Source of the DNA: Epiperipatus broadwayi
Taxonomy: Eukaryota > Onychophora > Udeonychophora > Euonychophora > Peripatidae
NCBI GenBank assembly: GCA_028023455.1
Contig: JAQFVV010006199.1
Coordinates: 5,778,972-5,842,971, forward strand
DNA: 64,000 nucleotides
Direction of reading: 5' to 3'
Shown here piece by piece: positions 11,481-23,735 of this stretch. A model generated the notes under the pieces. It made no database searches. It saw nothing but the letters and a program-made list of their open reading frames with translations, and was not told where the DNA came from. Position 1 is the stretch's first letter. Every line of letters begins with the position of its first letter. The position numbers were made by a program, and so were the translations under genes.

Positions 11481-13380
11481 CCATATGGCTACATAAATAG
11501 GATTACATTTTTTTTAGATTTGTTTGAAGCAGAAATGTAATCTAATAAAACAAACAATGAATAGAATGGGACTTGGTTATATGCAATGGGAGATTGATAA
11601 ATTTGAAGTGATGGGCATTTAAAAAGAAAGTGTATAGTTATTCTTTATGACAAAGTGGGCAAGTTGAGTTTATATTGGCAGATAACATTTTTTAGCTAAG
11701 CAGCTACAGGTTGGGTTGGTAATGCTTCCAAATTAATGTTGATAAGAAAATCAAGATATTTGGGTTCTAAGCACCAGAATTTAAATTATTGGATAATCTG
11801 TTTATTTGTGCAATGAAGAAGAGGTTGTAGTGTTAATAAACACTCAGTTTTGTGGGCAAAGATTATAAGCTTCCCAATAATTAATTTTTGTTGATAGGGT
11901 ATGTTGCTTGAGAATGGAGGTATGTGGCAAGAATATTGAGAAGGTTTTTGAACTGAAAGTAGTGTATCTGTTGAGGTGATGCAAATAAATTTTTGAGAGT
12001 CAGAAAAAAGGGTGAGAAATTTGACTATTACATTTATTGTACTTTGTAGATGGATTATAGGGATAGAATGAAATGAGAGTCCATTGTTAATGGCATGTTT
12101 TTGCATGATTCTAATACTTATTGTATAAGATTGTTTTCTTTTTGAAGAAGATGGTGTAATTGATGATTGGTGTGTAATATGCTGTTTTGGGGAATATTAG
12201 GATATTAATGAGTGATTTTGGCATGTAATGATAAATAGGTTTTAGATAAATTTATTTTGATTTCAATGTATGTAACTAGCATGTCTTAAATTGAGATTCT
12301 CATGGCATTTGTAGATTTGTAAATGAAAAAACCCTTAAAAAATGATGAGGAGATGCTGTGAAAATAGTGGGTATACTATTTTCCATTAAGATGTCCTATA
12401 TAAATTATTTATCGAGATTAAAATGGAGTTTGCATTGTTTTTGATAGTCTTCAAAAATCATTCTTAGTGCTAGAAGAAAATTTTTGAAGGAAGAAAGATT
12501 ATTAGGTTATCCATATAGGAGATATATTTTATGTTTTTATTGATGAATAGAATATAGATACAAGGTATTTTGTTTTCCATTTCTAATGCCAAAAGATTAA
12601 TATAAGTTATAAATAGTAAAGTTCTAAGGGTAGAAATAAAATTATGTGGGCTAAAGCCAGATAGAAATTTTCATTAAGAGTTATGTAAATTTCTTTGTTT
12701 ATGATAAGATTGTTGAGAATATATAGGACAGGTATAGGAATTCTGTGCATTGTTATAACCTGGATCAAATTTTCAATTGGGACAGAGTCAAAGGGCAGAT
12801 ACAATATCTATCTGAATAACAAGTGGAAAAGTATTCTTCAAGTGTCTCACTTGGTTTATAATTGTTTTAAAAAGGGTAAGAATATAGTGATGGGTGATCT
12901 TTTTTTTTTGTGAATTGAAAATCTGAGATAAATGGCAAAATGATAGGTTAAATTTTATTTTTGATGATAGATTCTATGGTTTTGATTAAAATTGGAGTCA
13001 TAGAGATGGGGCATAAGTTATTTAGAGGGAATAGAATTTTTTTTTTTTTTTTTTGATAAAAGAAACTAAAGAGAGACAATATAGTTGTTCAATTTTATAG
13101 ATCTTCTTAGAGAAATGATTGAGTAAATTTAGTATTATGGGGGTAGTAAAGAAGTTTAGATGAGAAAGTATGAATATGGGGATTGCAAAGGGCTGGGATA
13201 TATGTTATCTGGAAATGAATTAAGCTTGAGTTTAATATCATTCTTTGTAATTTGATGATTAAAATTACTGAATCCAAAAGAATGGTTGTTGCTATAAGAG
13301 CAGGGAAAAGATTGAAATTTGGCCTTGAAGTGATAGAATAGCAGTGGAAGCATCTGCTAGCTTATGACTGGTTAATTGTT
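11480..13380 (-). pseudogene. LINE A: decayed non-LTR retrotransposon, RT to C-terminus
   Basis: Read on the minus strand in shifting frames, this region tracks the LINE at 58.9-62.1 kb in order. Near 13350 is MLPLLFYHFKAKFQSF, which aligns with MLFIIHNHFQPELQSY. Near 13015-12960 is PISMTPILIKTIESI. AFDSVPIE-like FDSVPIE has its Asp at 12787-12789 (RT motif A). SGFSPHNFISTL lies where the partner has the PQG box. YMDN at 12506-12517 occupies the YxDD position. INNGLSFHS is near 12085, LEPKYLDFLINI near 11730, and a degraded zinc-finger region near 11640. Stops and frameshifts interrupt every domain. The endonuclease part is absent, as usual for a 5'-truncated LINE. The catalytic YxDD has lost its second Asp. 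Confidence 0.8.
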
Positions 13381-16300
13381 TTTTTTTTACTACGGATGAA
13401 TGGGAAACTTATTTTCCTTTATATGCAAAAATCTAATACATGTATCTCCTGGTCTACTTTATATATGATATTGTCTGGTCTCCATATTAATTCCATGTCC
13501 ATTTCATCAGGAGTAGTTTATATTCTACATGATTTAGCCAGGTATTGCAAGTAGTGGTTATGTAGTGGTCATTATCATCATATATTACAGATAATAATTT
13601 TAATATTATTTAAATATATAAATAAAGATTATGTGCCCATATATTTCCTGATGTTTACTGTCAGATTGTGTCTAAATAAATTTAAATTAAATGTAAACAT
13701 CTTGATTAATTTCCAGATAAGGAAATAATCTAGTTTGCTCTACTGAGTTGTCAATGATTTGTGCTTGAATATCACATAATTTCCTAACAACTAACTATAC
13801 AATTATGAAAGACTATATGATTAATAGTTAGCATATTCCACCTGACAAGTCTATCACTGGGATTTGAATCTAAGATGGATGAAGTTTTGGCAATTTTTTA
13901 AGGTTCTAATTTATTGAGAATATCTCCCAAAAATTAATTTAAAATTTTTTAAAAAAAAAAAAATATATATCATTTATGCATTCCTTTTTGATTTTCATTT
14001 TTACTCATAACTATTTACTGATTCAGTAAAGTAATTTAATACATTAAATGTAGATTAGCTTAACAGCATTTTAATAATGTGCGGATTTATTAAAATTTAT
14101 TATGTAGCTTTGAGAGTTAGAATAATTTGAGTCATAAAATTACTATCATTGAAAAACTACCACTGATGATGATTATTAGGTTATCATTTGATTATAGTGT
14201 TTATACTACCTGCTTTTAGACAAAGATCTTAACATATATACACTGTTTGGCAAGTGTATGTACGATTCTATAGAAGTGAGATATTTTAACTATTCCTATA
14301 AATGCACTTTTAATATATACGTTTGAATGTGTCTCATTCTAGATATTATGTAAAACAACCATTTTTCTATTAGTATTGTAACAAATTTTTATTTTTCATT
14401 TATGACTTTTGATTATATAAATACTAGTGAATAATTTTAGATGCTTTATCTTTTGTATTACATGTGCACGTATGTTTAAAGTTGTCATTCACTTGATTCT
14501 AATAGCAAATTTTTTTAATAATTTCCCAATGTTCAGCCATAGTTTTTTTAATCCTAAAAATTATTTTTATTGATTTTTGAATACAGTCGAACCATGATAT
14601 CTCCTGCATTTTGTTTTAAGTCCACTCAAATATAACCTGTCTATAATGGAAAATAGCTCATGCTTTGTTTATAAGCTCTGTTTACAATATAATAATATTG
14701 ATTACTATACTGTCCTTAAATTTTACAGTACTTTTAACATACACACATAAGTATATGTATATATATCATTTTTGTTAGTATATAGTGTGTATAGAGAAAC
14801 TAACATTTTAGTATAAAAAACATAAAAATATAGTTATTAATAATAAATTGAGAAAGCACATTTATATATATATTTACTTATTGTTTGTATTCATCTATTC
14901 TCACTTACTGATAAAGATGTAAAAATTTGGATATGTTTTTAAAAAATAAAATGGATAGCGGTAAGATTATTGATTTTAGTGTATCAGAATTGTTTTGGTT
15001 CCAGGGAAATATAGTAACAGCCTCTAATTGCAATTTAATGTTTTGAAATTACTTATTTTATATTTTTGAATAATTTCCTCTGGTGTAATGTAAAAACACC
15101 CATACAAACATTTTGTTTGTTTTTTCACAACTAAGTTGATAACTTTTAATTTTAAAAAGAGCATTTTACAGATTTTCTTAAATTTTATAAGAGCTACTAA
15201 CTTTAAACTTAGAAAACATTTTATTAAAAATGAGGGTTATGAAAAAATGCATGTTCTTTCAATATAATTAATAATAAAATATCATTAAAAATATTAGATT
15301 TAATAAGAACACTCCAAGACAGAAAAATAACTTGTGAAACTTTAAGTGATAAAGGTTCATATAAGTTAATAAATTTATGAACTTTAAGGTTTGTTTATTT
15401 ACATTTTTTTGGAAGCATCTCTCATGGCTTCACCACAGTTATTAAATTTTCTGTTTGTATTTTCCAAATATTGACTACTATAAATAAAAAAAATTTCTCC
15501 AAATTCCCTCAAAAAAATTTTTTATAGTGCATTTATTTCAGAATACTTAGCCTGCTTACTATTGTTATTTGATTTCTTCTAAAAATAAATAAAATTCTGC
15601 TGAAGTCACTTCTCATTTTAAAAATTAATAAATTAAATATATAAAGAATACTTATTTGGAATTAGCTTTTTTCAGTATATGAGTCAAGGCAACTCCTGGC
15701 TGAAATTATGGATATGTTGTGTGTGTGGAAGGGGTTAACATTAAGATTTTTAATTCCACCACATTAGATATAAATTATTCATGCTAGTTTAATTTTATAT
15801 ATTTTGCTTTTATTAAATTTATGATTCATTTGTTTTTTTTATTACTTTATTAGCTTTTTTAATTTAATAAAGTGCTGAAAGAAAAATTAAATTAAATTTT
15901 TGTATTTACGTTTTAAAAAATTGAGATAAAGGCAGTGGATTTGATAATCTTATAAAAAAAATTAATTGAATTTGCATTTCATTTTTTATATTATTATAAA
16001 ATAGTTTTGTATTGATTTTTTTTCTCTCTTTTAATTATCATTACTTTTTTTTTTTATGAAAATTTATTTCATTTTCAATAAAAATTAATTTGGAAATTAA
16101 TTAACTATTTACATTCAAGATTATATTAATAAAGAAATTATTTTTCATTTAAGTTAATCTTTTGCACATGATTTAATAAATAAATCAGTAATCATTTCGT
16201 TGGCACAGGTTGGTATTTTGCATCCACAAACATATATGTTTTGATTATCAAATTTTTATTCTTTTCATTGTAAATTTTATATAACGCTTTAAATATTTTA

Positions 16301-16796
16301 TTGTCACTATTCCTATTTTGCATAACTTTCAAATGCTCATTTATTGATCAAATATTTAGACAATCAGTTATGCTATGTCACTCATTATATTTTAAATGTT
16401 GCATTGCCTATCAAATAACTTATCATCATGCTCCCAAATCAAGATGCTTCAGATTGGCCTATATAAGTGGAAAGTATTATAAGGCACATATAATACAGGT
16501 TAAAGTCTGTCTTAAAAATATTTACATATACTTTTTGTGTGCTTAATACATAATTATAACTTAAACTACAATGTAATTTTATTTTATAAATGCATAGTTC
16601 ACAAATTTGTATTCTACAGTAAAATAAAATATAAAGTATATGCACTTCATGAATATGGAAAATCTACAAAATTCATTTATTTTTTTATATTATTTTTAGC
16701 TATTTATTAATTATTTATAAATAATTAATATTTGCTTTAATATTTTTATTAAAATCTCAATATTAGGTAAGGAAAAAAATAGTTATCATCGAATTA
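13381..16796. other. Non-coding, AT-rich, with one possible DNA-transposon end
   Basis: No gene is recognisable. At 14584-14640 the sequence TACAGTCGAACCATGATATC resembles terminal repeats of pogo/Tc1-like elements, but I find no matching opposite end, so it is at best a solo remnant. A B-box-like GATTCAAATCC lies on the minus strand near 13862 without a convincing A box. Confidence 0.45.
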
Positions 16797-17790
16797 TTAT
16801 ATTTACCAGCATATAGGACACTGGCGTATAAAATGCACCTGCTTTTTTTATACACATTTTTAAGAGAAAAAATAATTTTCTACATTTTCATGATTTTCCA
16901 TAATGATTTACTATATTAATTTTATATTTATTTATGTCTACAAAAATCTAACCAGGGAGCACTGTAGTTAAGTATCTTTTAATATTCCTCCTCAAAATTT
17001 AGAAATTCATCTATAGAACTAAATGAAGACTTTCTTAAAGCCTCTTCTTCAAAAACTGAGTCTTCATATAACAAATTATCCTCTGTACCATCAAGTGAAT
17101 TACTAATTCCACATTTCTTAAATGTCTTTCAATTGTCTCATGTTTCATAGCATTTAATGAATTTTTTTCCCAATCACAAGTCCGCAAAATGCTAGACCTC
17201 TCCCTTCTTGATGATGTCATTTCAAAATCTGTAGACTGCATCCAACTATTTTATTTGTTTTTCATGAATCCTTTAAATGGGTTATTTTGAGTTAAAGAAT
17301 GAAGCTGGCTTGTTAAGCCACATGAAATTACAGCTAATTGAGTTTTCAATTGGTTGATTTTATTTTTCACAGCTTCTGTTCTGAGATTCTGATACTAATC
17401 CCATACTAGCAAGGCAGGTTTCTTTAACAGTTCCCCACAGAACACCAATAATATTCTGGACAAATCTACCAAATTTAAAGTTTAAGCATTACAGTGAATT
17501 GTTGAAGTGTGATCATGCATACACACATTGGATGAATCATAACCTTGAGATGTCAGTAGATCTGAACTTTTACAGAATAGAAAAAAAAAATGAAAACAAT
17601 TTATTGTAACCCACAGTTTTGCAGAAAGACAAATAGCAATTGAATTCTTACATATGTATATTAATATAAACCAGAAGTTTTGGTCTGACTGAAATTTCAA
17701 CTCATAATTTTGATTACTGATGCATAAAACACACCCCATAGTTTTAGGCCTATTTTTAAGGGGGAAAAGTGTTTTCACCAGAAAATACAG
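16797..17790 (-). mobile_element. Pogo/Tigger-like DNA transposon, 994 bp, decayed
   Basis: The right end reads inward (minus strand) CTGTATTTTCTGGTG preceded by TA. The left end reads TTATATTTACCAGCATATAG, also preceded by TA. Both continue into the TATAAAAYGCACC-type sub-terminal sequence (GGCGTATAAAATGCACC left; GGGGTGTGTTTTATGC right) known from the widespread Tigger-like family with CNGTATTTTYSG ends. Between them is a transposase remnant on the minus strand. It is internally deleted: full elements of this kind are usually over 2 kb. Confidence 0.8.
16979..17418 (-). pseudogene. Pogo/Tigger transposase, C-terminal DDE part, broken
   Basis: Minus-strand translation gives PALLVWD (second catalytic Asp of the DDE domain, at about 17400), then LRTEAVKNKINQLKTQ, LAVISCGLTSQLHSLTQNNP and PFKGFMKNK. 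These match the family pattern in which the transposase continues LAVIPGGLTSxLQPLDVxVNxPFK. After a shift come CDWEKNSLNAMKHETIER and KKCGISNSLDGTEDN, the standard FKKCGISNALDGxEDD tail, ending at a stop at 16979-16981. There is at least one stop after the catalytic Asp and one frameshift. The N-terminal CENP-B/HTH DNA-binding domain is missing. Non-functional. Confidence 0.87.
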
Positions 17791-17851
17791 TATATATATA
17801 TATATACACATGCATATATTTATTAGACATGCTTTAGATTCAAAATTTTTA

Positions 17852-17885
17852 CTGAAGAAGGCTATAGCCAGAAATTAGTAATAGA
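17852..17885 (+). ncRNA. Hammerhead-like fold, decayed
   Basis: The sequence shows CTGAAGA (17852-17858), then AGGC-TATA-GCCA (helix II with an A.A closing mismatch), then GAAA (17871-17874), then TTAGTA (mini helix III ending in an NUH triplet GTA). The same A.A-closed helix II occurs in the better preserved copy at 19347-19401. The helix I arms do not pair convincingly. It lies just outside the right end of the Tigger element. Confidence 0.5.
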
Positions 17886-19239
17886 TATCATAGCACTACT
17901 ATGTATTAGCCATTGATTGTTCAAGTTTACAATAAATGTATGAAGCAGAGAAAGACATAATATTTCATAGGCATAAATCTTACTAGCCAAAGGTTGTATA
18001 ATAAAGTCATTAAAATATATAATACTAACCTATTATTAGATCTATGTAATTATAAAAGAAAGCTGGATTGATTCAAAACATTAGATTTTTGATTTTCAAA
18101 TAACGAGCTTAACAAAAAAAGTAATAATGATAGCTTCTAATTGCTAAACTAAAGACAATAAGCCAAAATCTAATCTGGAAAATATGTCTATTAATTGCTA
18201 ATGTTTTTTGATTATTTAAATCTTACAACAAATGATTTTAAAATAGAATGAAAAAACTGCTTTTGAAAGCTGGTGTTTCTCTTTCCAGAAACAGTTGGGT
18301 ACTATACAAGCACATTATATTAAATATATGGGTTCAAAACTGTAGTGCATTTAAAATTTTCATATTATTAATGTGAATGTTATAATATGATTAGAAGGTG
18401 GGTATTATGTAAACACCATCCACTGATTACTGATTACTAATTAGAGTGATTTTTTGAACATGGATAAAAAAAAAGTCATTACTATTTAATCATTTAGTAT
18501 ATCATCATTATTATTAGCTATTTACCAAAAAAATGTCTCACTAATTCAACTAGCCTACTTTTATCAAATATATCTATCACATGTGCTTTATTCCTTCAAT
18601 AATACTAGTCTACTTTTTAATGTAATCTATTAATTTTTCCTTTTTCCTTTTTTTTATTTTTGTCTAATATATCTTTTATAATTTTTTTGTTAATTCAATA
18701 TTACTTTTACATAATTTCTTCAATAACCAATCTTTTTTTATTTGATATTTTTAACACTTTTACTTTGCTGTTTTATCTTTTTAACTCACTTTTATAATTT
18801 TCAAAATTCACATCTCAATAGTCTCAAATTGCCTATAATTCTATTTCATATAATGTGCTTCCTCTCTCCTCTGCTTTAACAAGTCTTTTTCCTACATCCA
18901 ATCTCAACAGATTACTATATTAATAATCTGTTAAACCATTATAATTCTTATCTTAGTTTCTTTGTTATTATTTTATTATCAGATTTCCAATTGCACAGGT
19001 ATTTAAAAACAATCTTCTCTGTAATCTTTTCTGTAATGTTTACTTACAATGATTTAATCTTATCAATAATTCATAATTTTAATTTTATTTATATTTATTT
19101 TCATAGTACCAGTCTCATACTGCTTTTATTTATGCCAAGCAAAATTAATTTATTGTTATTATTAGTATTTAATATTTATTTCTAACAACATATGGATATT
19201 TTAAAGACAGACTTTTACAATTAAGTAATATAGATTGTA
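17886..19239. other. Non-coding, AT-rich
   Basis: No gene is recognisable. From 18470 to 19190 the sequence is strongly pyrimidine-biased on the plus strand (T/C-rich, few G). Simple frames such as plus 18991-19185 are products of that bias. Confidence 0.55.
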
Positions 19240-19430
19240 TTAAACAGAGCAAAACTCTCCATACAGTATTGCCACCTGTGCTAAACAGAGTAATCAATGG
19301 ATGCCAGAAGGCTTGTGCATATAATCCCCATCTAATGCCTACTCATCCAATATCCCCAGACTAGTTTCTGGCTTGTGGCCTTCGTCAGTGAGGAGCTTTG
19401 GATCTGAGAGCACTGCATCTAGATCTTAGG
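19240..19430 (-). repeat. Hammerhead-bearing repeat, diverged copy
   Basis: GCAAAACTCTCCATACAGTA at 19249-19268 also occurs at 35330-35355, so it belongs to a dispersed family. The segment 19347-19401 matches the ribozyme end of the repeats at 1.6-2.2 kb and 63.0 kb (CCCCAGAC...GTCAGTGAGGAG). Confidence 0.7.
19347..19401 (-). ncRNA. Hammerhead ribozyme, type I, core intact
   Basis: Minus strand: helix I 5' arm CCAA-AGC-TCCTCA, then CTGACGA (19382-19388), helix II GGC-CACAA-GCC flanked by A and A, GAAA (19365-19368), helix III mini-stem AC-TA-GT, and triplet GTC (19359-19361). The helix I 3' arm is TGGGGA-TA-TTGG. Helix I pairs 6 bp (one G.U), then an internal loop, then 4 bp. All invariant core bases (CTGANGA, GAAA, NUH) are present. 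The A.A instead of G-C at the base of helix II may reduce activity. Confidence 0.82.
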
Positions 19431-19839
19431 ATCTAATGCAACCCTCTAGCAACCACCTTAATAGATTCTATTATTGAATTATTGCACATTCAGAAAATAA
19501 ATGAATAAAATAATAAAATATATAAAATATTTTTTAAAAAACCAGTTGCAGGTGTTTTCTATATCATAATTGTCACATTTATATATGAATTAAGGGTACC
19601 TGCATGTTAGTCCTGTAACACAGAGCATGTATTAGACTTGCTGTGCCTTTACACATTCATATCAATCTGTTGATAACTTTCTAATCTTATAATCTGACCA
19701 AAATGTGTGTACATGATATTTTGGCAATGTTTACACAGTTATCAGCAGGTTGAATACATATGTGAAAAGCATAGCATGTCTAATATGTGCTCCATGTTGC
19801 AGAACTGAAAATACAAGTTTCACACAAAAAATATAAAAC

Positions 19840-20330
19840 AAGGAGTGGAATTATATACAACTTTCACACGAAAAAGTATAAAATTTATAACAATAGTAAA
19901 TACACATACAGACATTTCTATGACTTTCATGTGAAAAGGTTTAAAATTTATAACAATAGTAAATGGAGTGGAATGTAAATTTATAACAATAATAAAAAGA
20001 TATAAATTTGAGCAAGAAATTGATATTAAAAAGAACATTTAAAAAAAATATTGATTTGCCATACAGAAATGTATATGACTTTCACACGAAAAACTATAAA
20101 ATTTATAGCAATACTAAAGATATGAATTTCACACACACACACAAAAAAAACGATCTTAAAAAATACATTTTTAACAAGAATTTTAAAAAAAATTATTAAT
20201 TTGCCATACAGAAAAATATATATGACAGAAAAAATATAATGTGCAAAATATAAATTTATAACAATACTAAAGATATGAATTTAACCAAGAAATTGATATT
20301 AAATACTAAATTTATAAACAATACTTCTAT
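19840..20330 (+). repeat. Degenerate tandem repeat cluster
   Basis: Five imperfect copies of a motif around TATAAAATTTATAACAATA occur at about 19876, 19940, 19978, 20095 and 20250. Four are preceded by CTTTCACACGAAAAA or a variant. Longer words (GAAATTGATATTAAA, TTTGCCATACAGAAA) are also repeated, giving a period of roughly 65-240 bp. Short frames through it are open only because the repeat lacks stops in one phase; I see no gene. Confidence 0.7.
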
Positions 20331-22640
20331 TTTAAGTGGATCAAATTTTTTGGCCCAAAAATTTGTTAAATACAAGATGCCATTATGCGAGTCCCAAATG
20401 TTATTTTAAATACAGACAAAACAATCACTAAATTACAAAAATAGGCTAAAATATTATTTACAAAAAAACATAAAATATTCACATATGATACTTACTGTCT
20501 AATATATAACAAAAATTGTCACTTGAAACAAGCAATTTGTCATTTTTTTGACACAAAATGGAGACTTCAACTGAAAAATTTCCTCCTAAAAATGGAGTTT
20601 TACTAAACACTTGATGGTGCAGTATATTTCCTGAATGAGATTTTCCACAGAAATTGTAATAAATGAATGTATTTTTTAAAAACAAAAAAAAAGCATAAAA
20701 AATTCACAAAACACTTATTAACTTTTCATCCTGGCAGAAACTGGATTTGCGAAGTTATATCTGTGTGTTTCATGTGAAAATGATCATTATTAGGAAATTA
20801 TAAAAAGAAAATCAAAAGGAAAAACAAATACTATATACTTACACACTTAAAATCAAATGAACTGGAGTAACTCAGAAGTAGAAATAATGTAGAAATACTT
20901 GGATGAAGCAAAAACACAATTGAAATGAAACTGTTGTCAGAAAGAAAATTGGACAATAACTGAAAATATATATTTAAAAAATCTCGTTTTGATAAAGAGA
21001 AACATGTTTTGATACAAGATCGGATAACATTGCAGAGTTTATTTACTTAAATTTGATGTGGTTGCAAGATTACACATTTATTGTGGATGTGAAGAGATAT
21101 ACTATCTCCACTATGTTGCAGGAACTAATAAGTAAATACCGAATTAAGTCGTCTAAATTTATCTTCAATAAATACAAAATGTAATGTAATCAAGTAGTAA
21201 ACACTTGATCACTATAAGTGATAGATAAGCATTACTTTCAACCAATTTTTAATAAAAAAATACTATTGTATCTCATGAACAAATTTCGTTATAAAGTTAT
21301 GATCTCAATATAGCTAGTTGCATTTGTGTTTTTGACATAAATTAAAAACTAAACTTTCATGCAATCATAGAAAAAAAAGATATGCATTTGGTACATGTCT
21401 ATTTATATATATGTAATGCTTGAAGTATTTAAGATATCAAAAACCAAATATTTTTATTAAAATATATATGCAATAATGTTGGATAGGTATGTTTTTTAGA
21501 TATGATCTTTATAAAGAGTTATATAAATCAAAACTAACTTTGAATTACAAACGATTTTTAAAAAAGACAAAATAAGTATGCGTGCTTTTTTTTTTTTTGT
21601 CAATCTAAATATTATTTCATTTTTTTCAGTTGCTTAACGCATGTATATATAAAAATGTGATCAAGACCAATTATTCATTTTGCTTTAATGGATGAAATAT
21701 CATGCCCTTACATGTTATTTTATTAGTAGTACTAACCAGTTTAATATAATAATGACTTATATCATGTCATGGAGTATAAGGTTTTAGCTGTGTAATGAAT
21801 TATTTAAAAAGCCTTTCTATGTGAATATATAATTGAAATCTTTATTTACATTTTGTGATAATTGACCGTAATTATCATGTAATTACTATAATATTCTGAA
21901 CAGTTTTTTTTTTTAAAAAAAAAAGCATTCTTCAATTAATCAAATTGAATGGCACATTATACTTATCCTGCCAATTTAGTACTTAATTAACTGTCATTCA
22001 TCTTTTAACTATTGATCATATAAATATTTTTATTACAATATAAATTAAACCAAAAAATGTATATATTTAATATAAACAAATAATTTGTATTTTGTAAAAA
22101 AGAAAGAGTTATTTTTTTAAAAAAATAACATTTACATCACTTCATTACGTATGAGAAAAGATTTATTTTATTTATTGTTTGTTTATTTATTTATTCTTTC
22201 GTTATGAAATAAAACGTTAATGGGAGATTTGCTTTATTCTCGAAGATGACAGCAGTGATAAGTCTTTACGATGAGCTTCATGAATGAAATAGCAATGAAC
22301 ACTTGATTAATTGACATAACAAAATATTTATTTGCTTTATGAAAATAATTTTATGTTTCTGTATTTATATTATGCATTTATCTTGCACACATTTATTTTT
22401 TTTAAATAATGCCTATTAAGTTTTAATGAAAGCAGGTTGAGACTAAAAAAAATCCTTGGAGAAGGGCTTTAAATTTTTTTTATAGAAAACTATATTTACG
22501 GCTTAAAAAATACCACGTAATGTTTTATGAATCAAGCATGACAATTTATAATGTAGAACACACAAAAATCAAATCTGTAGTTGTAAATTATAAAAGAAAA
22601 TGAGTTGGAGAAACAAAAGAATATTTAACATGATATAGAA
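20331..22640. other. Non-coding, AT-rich
   Basis: I recognise nothing. The minus frame 20479-20685 is open for 68 codons without family resemblance. Confidence 0.55.
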
Positions 22641-22646
22641 TCGTTA

Positions 22647-22741
22647 ATGAATAATATTTCTGCAGTGTAATTTTTATTACACCACTAGAAAATTAGGTAG
22701 GATGGTGTAGTGAAAATTGCATTACAGAAATATTCATTATT
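22647..22741. repeat. Small foldback element 1
   Basis: AATGAATAATATTTCTGCAG and its continuation to CACCAC (22647-22686) are inverted at 22701-22741 (GGTGTAG...CAGAAATATTCATTAT), with about 14 nt between. Confidence 0.8.
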
Positions 22742-22825
22742 GTATAATGTCTAATCTATGGAATGACTAAAAAATTATTGTCATAGCATCGCTAATTTCA
22801 CTTTGGTTTTATTTTTGCTATGACA

Positions 22826-22994
22826 TATTACTCCAGTGGTGTATTATTCTAAGTTTGCAATATGTTTAAAATAATGACTCCAAGGAATGTGTGGAACATA
22901 CTTAATCAGTAACATTTGTCTGCAGATCCCATGGAAGCATTATTTTAAACACATCACAAACTTAGAATAATACATCACCAGGAGTAATACATCA
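22826..22994. repeat. Small foldback element 2
   Basis: TATTACTCCAGTGGTGTATT, ATTCTAAGTTTG and TTTAAAATAATG (from 22828) are mirrored by CATTATTTTAAA, CAAACTTAGAAT and AATACATCACCAGGAGTAAT (to 22988). The two foldbacks lie 85 bp apart. Confidence 0.8.
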
Positions 22995-22998
22995 TATA

Positions 22999-23735
22999 CC
23001 ATGTGTAATACGAAAGTTTAAATCCAAAAAAAATAATGGAGATATATATTTATTATGGAAAAAGAAAAAAAGATATTAGTCAGGAGTTGGTGGATGAGTC
23101 GTTGTCCCAGGTTTATGGGTTTGCTTTCTAGCCGGTGCTTTGACACATGAAAAAGAAAAAAAGATATTACAATACTAAATAAAACAGGTTATGGTGCTTT
23201 ATTAATGCACTTTATGCCATCAAAGCCATTCTCCCTTCTCCAGATATAATATGGCACTTTGCGCTGTCATAAACACCAGCACATGTAATACCAAACGTCA
23301 AATCTAAAAAAAAAAAAATCTTATTTTCAATGGAAATATGAAAAAGAACTCTGAAAGATTTTTTAAATAGTGAGCTGTGACAATGTTTTAGCTGTAAGTT
23401 TAATGCTATATTTCAAAAAACATATATAACACAAATATATAAAGTTTTAACTGCAAATATATTTTTAAATATAAAACCGTATTACTTACAAATGATGCAA
23501 GAGATGTATTATATTGTGGATAGGGGGGACACTGTAACAAAGTTTTAGCTTTATCTAAAAATGGCAAACTGTAAGTTTAACATTACATTTTAATTTAAAT
23601 ATATATATATATATATAAAGTTATAGCAAAAAAAAAAAAAAAAAGACAAAACACAAATATACAAAGTTTTAGCTTAAATGTAATTTTAAATATAAAATCG
23701 TATTTTTTTTACAAATGATATGAGTGATGTATTAT
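22999..23735 (+). repeat. Imperfect direct repeats, two sets
   Basis: The words near 22999-23030 (ATGTGTAATACGAAAG...AAATCCAAAAAAAA) recur near 23283-23320. GAAAAAGAAAAAAAGATATT occurs twice (about 23057 and 23149). A longer unit around 23366-23520 recurs at 23535-23735: TGTAAGTTTAA, ACACAAATATA.AAAGTTTTA, AAATATAAAAYCGTATT, ACAAATGAT, GATGTATTATA. The end GATGTATTATA also appears in the adjacent foldback. Confidence 0.65.

Noticed and set aside
13855-13880. tRNA B-box-like GATTCAAATCC on the minus strand
   Set aside because: No A box at the right distance and no tRNA cloverleaf; a lone 11-mer is expected by chance.
14584-14640. Possible pogo/Tc1 terminal repeat
   Set aside because: No inverted partner within several kb and no transposase between.
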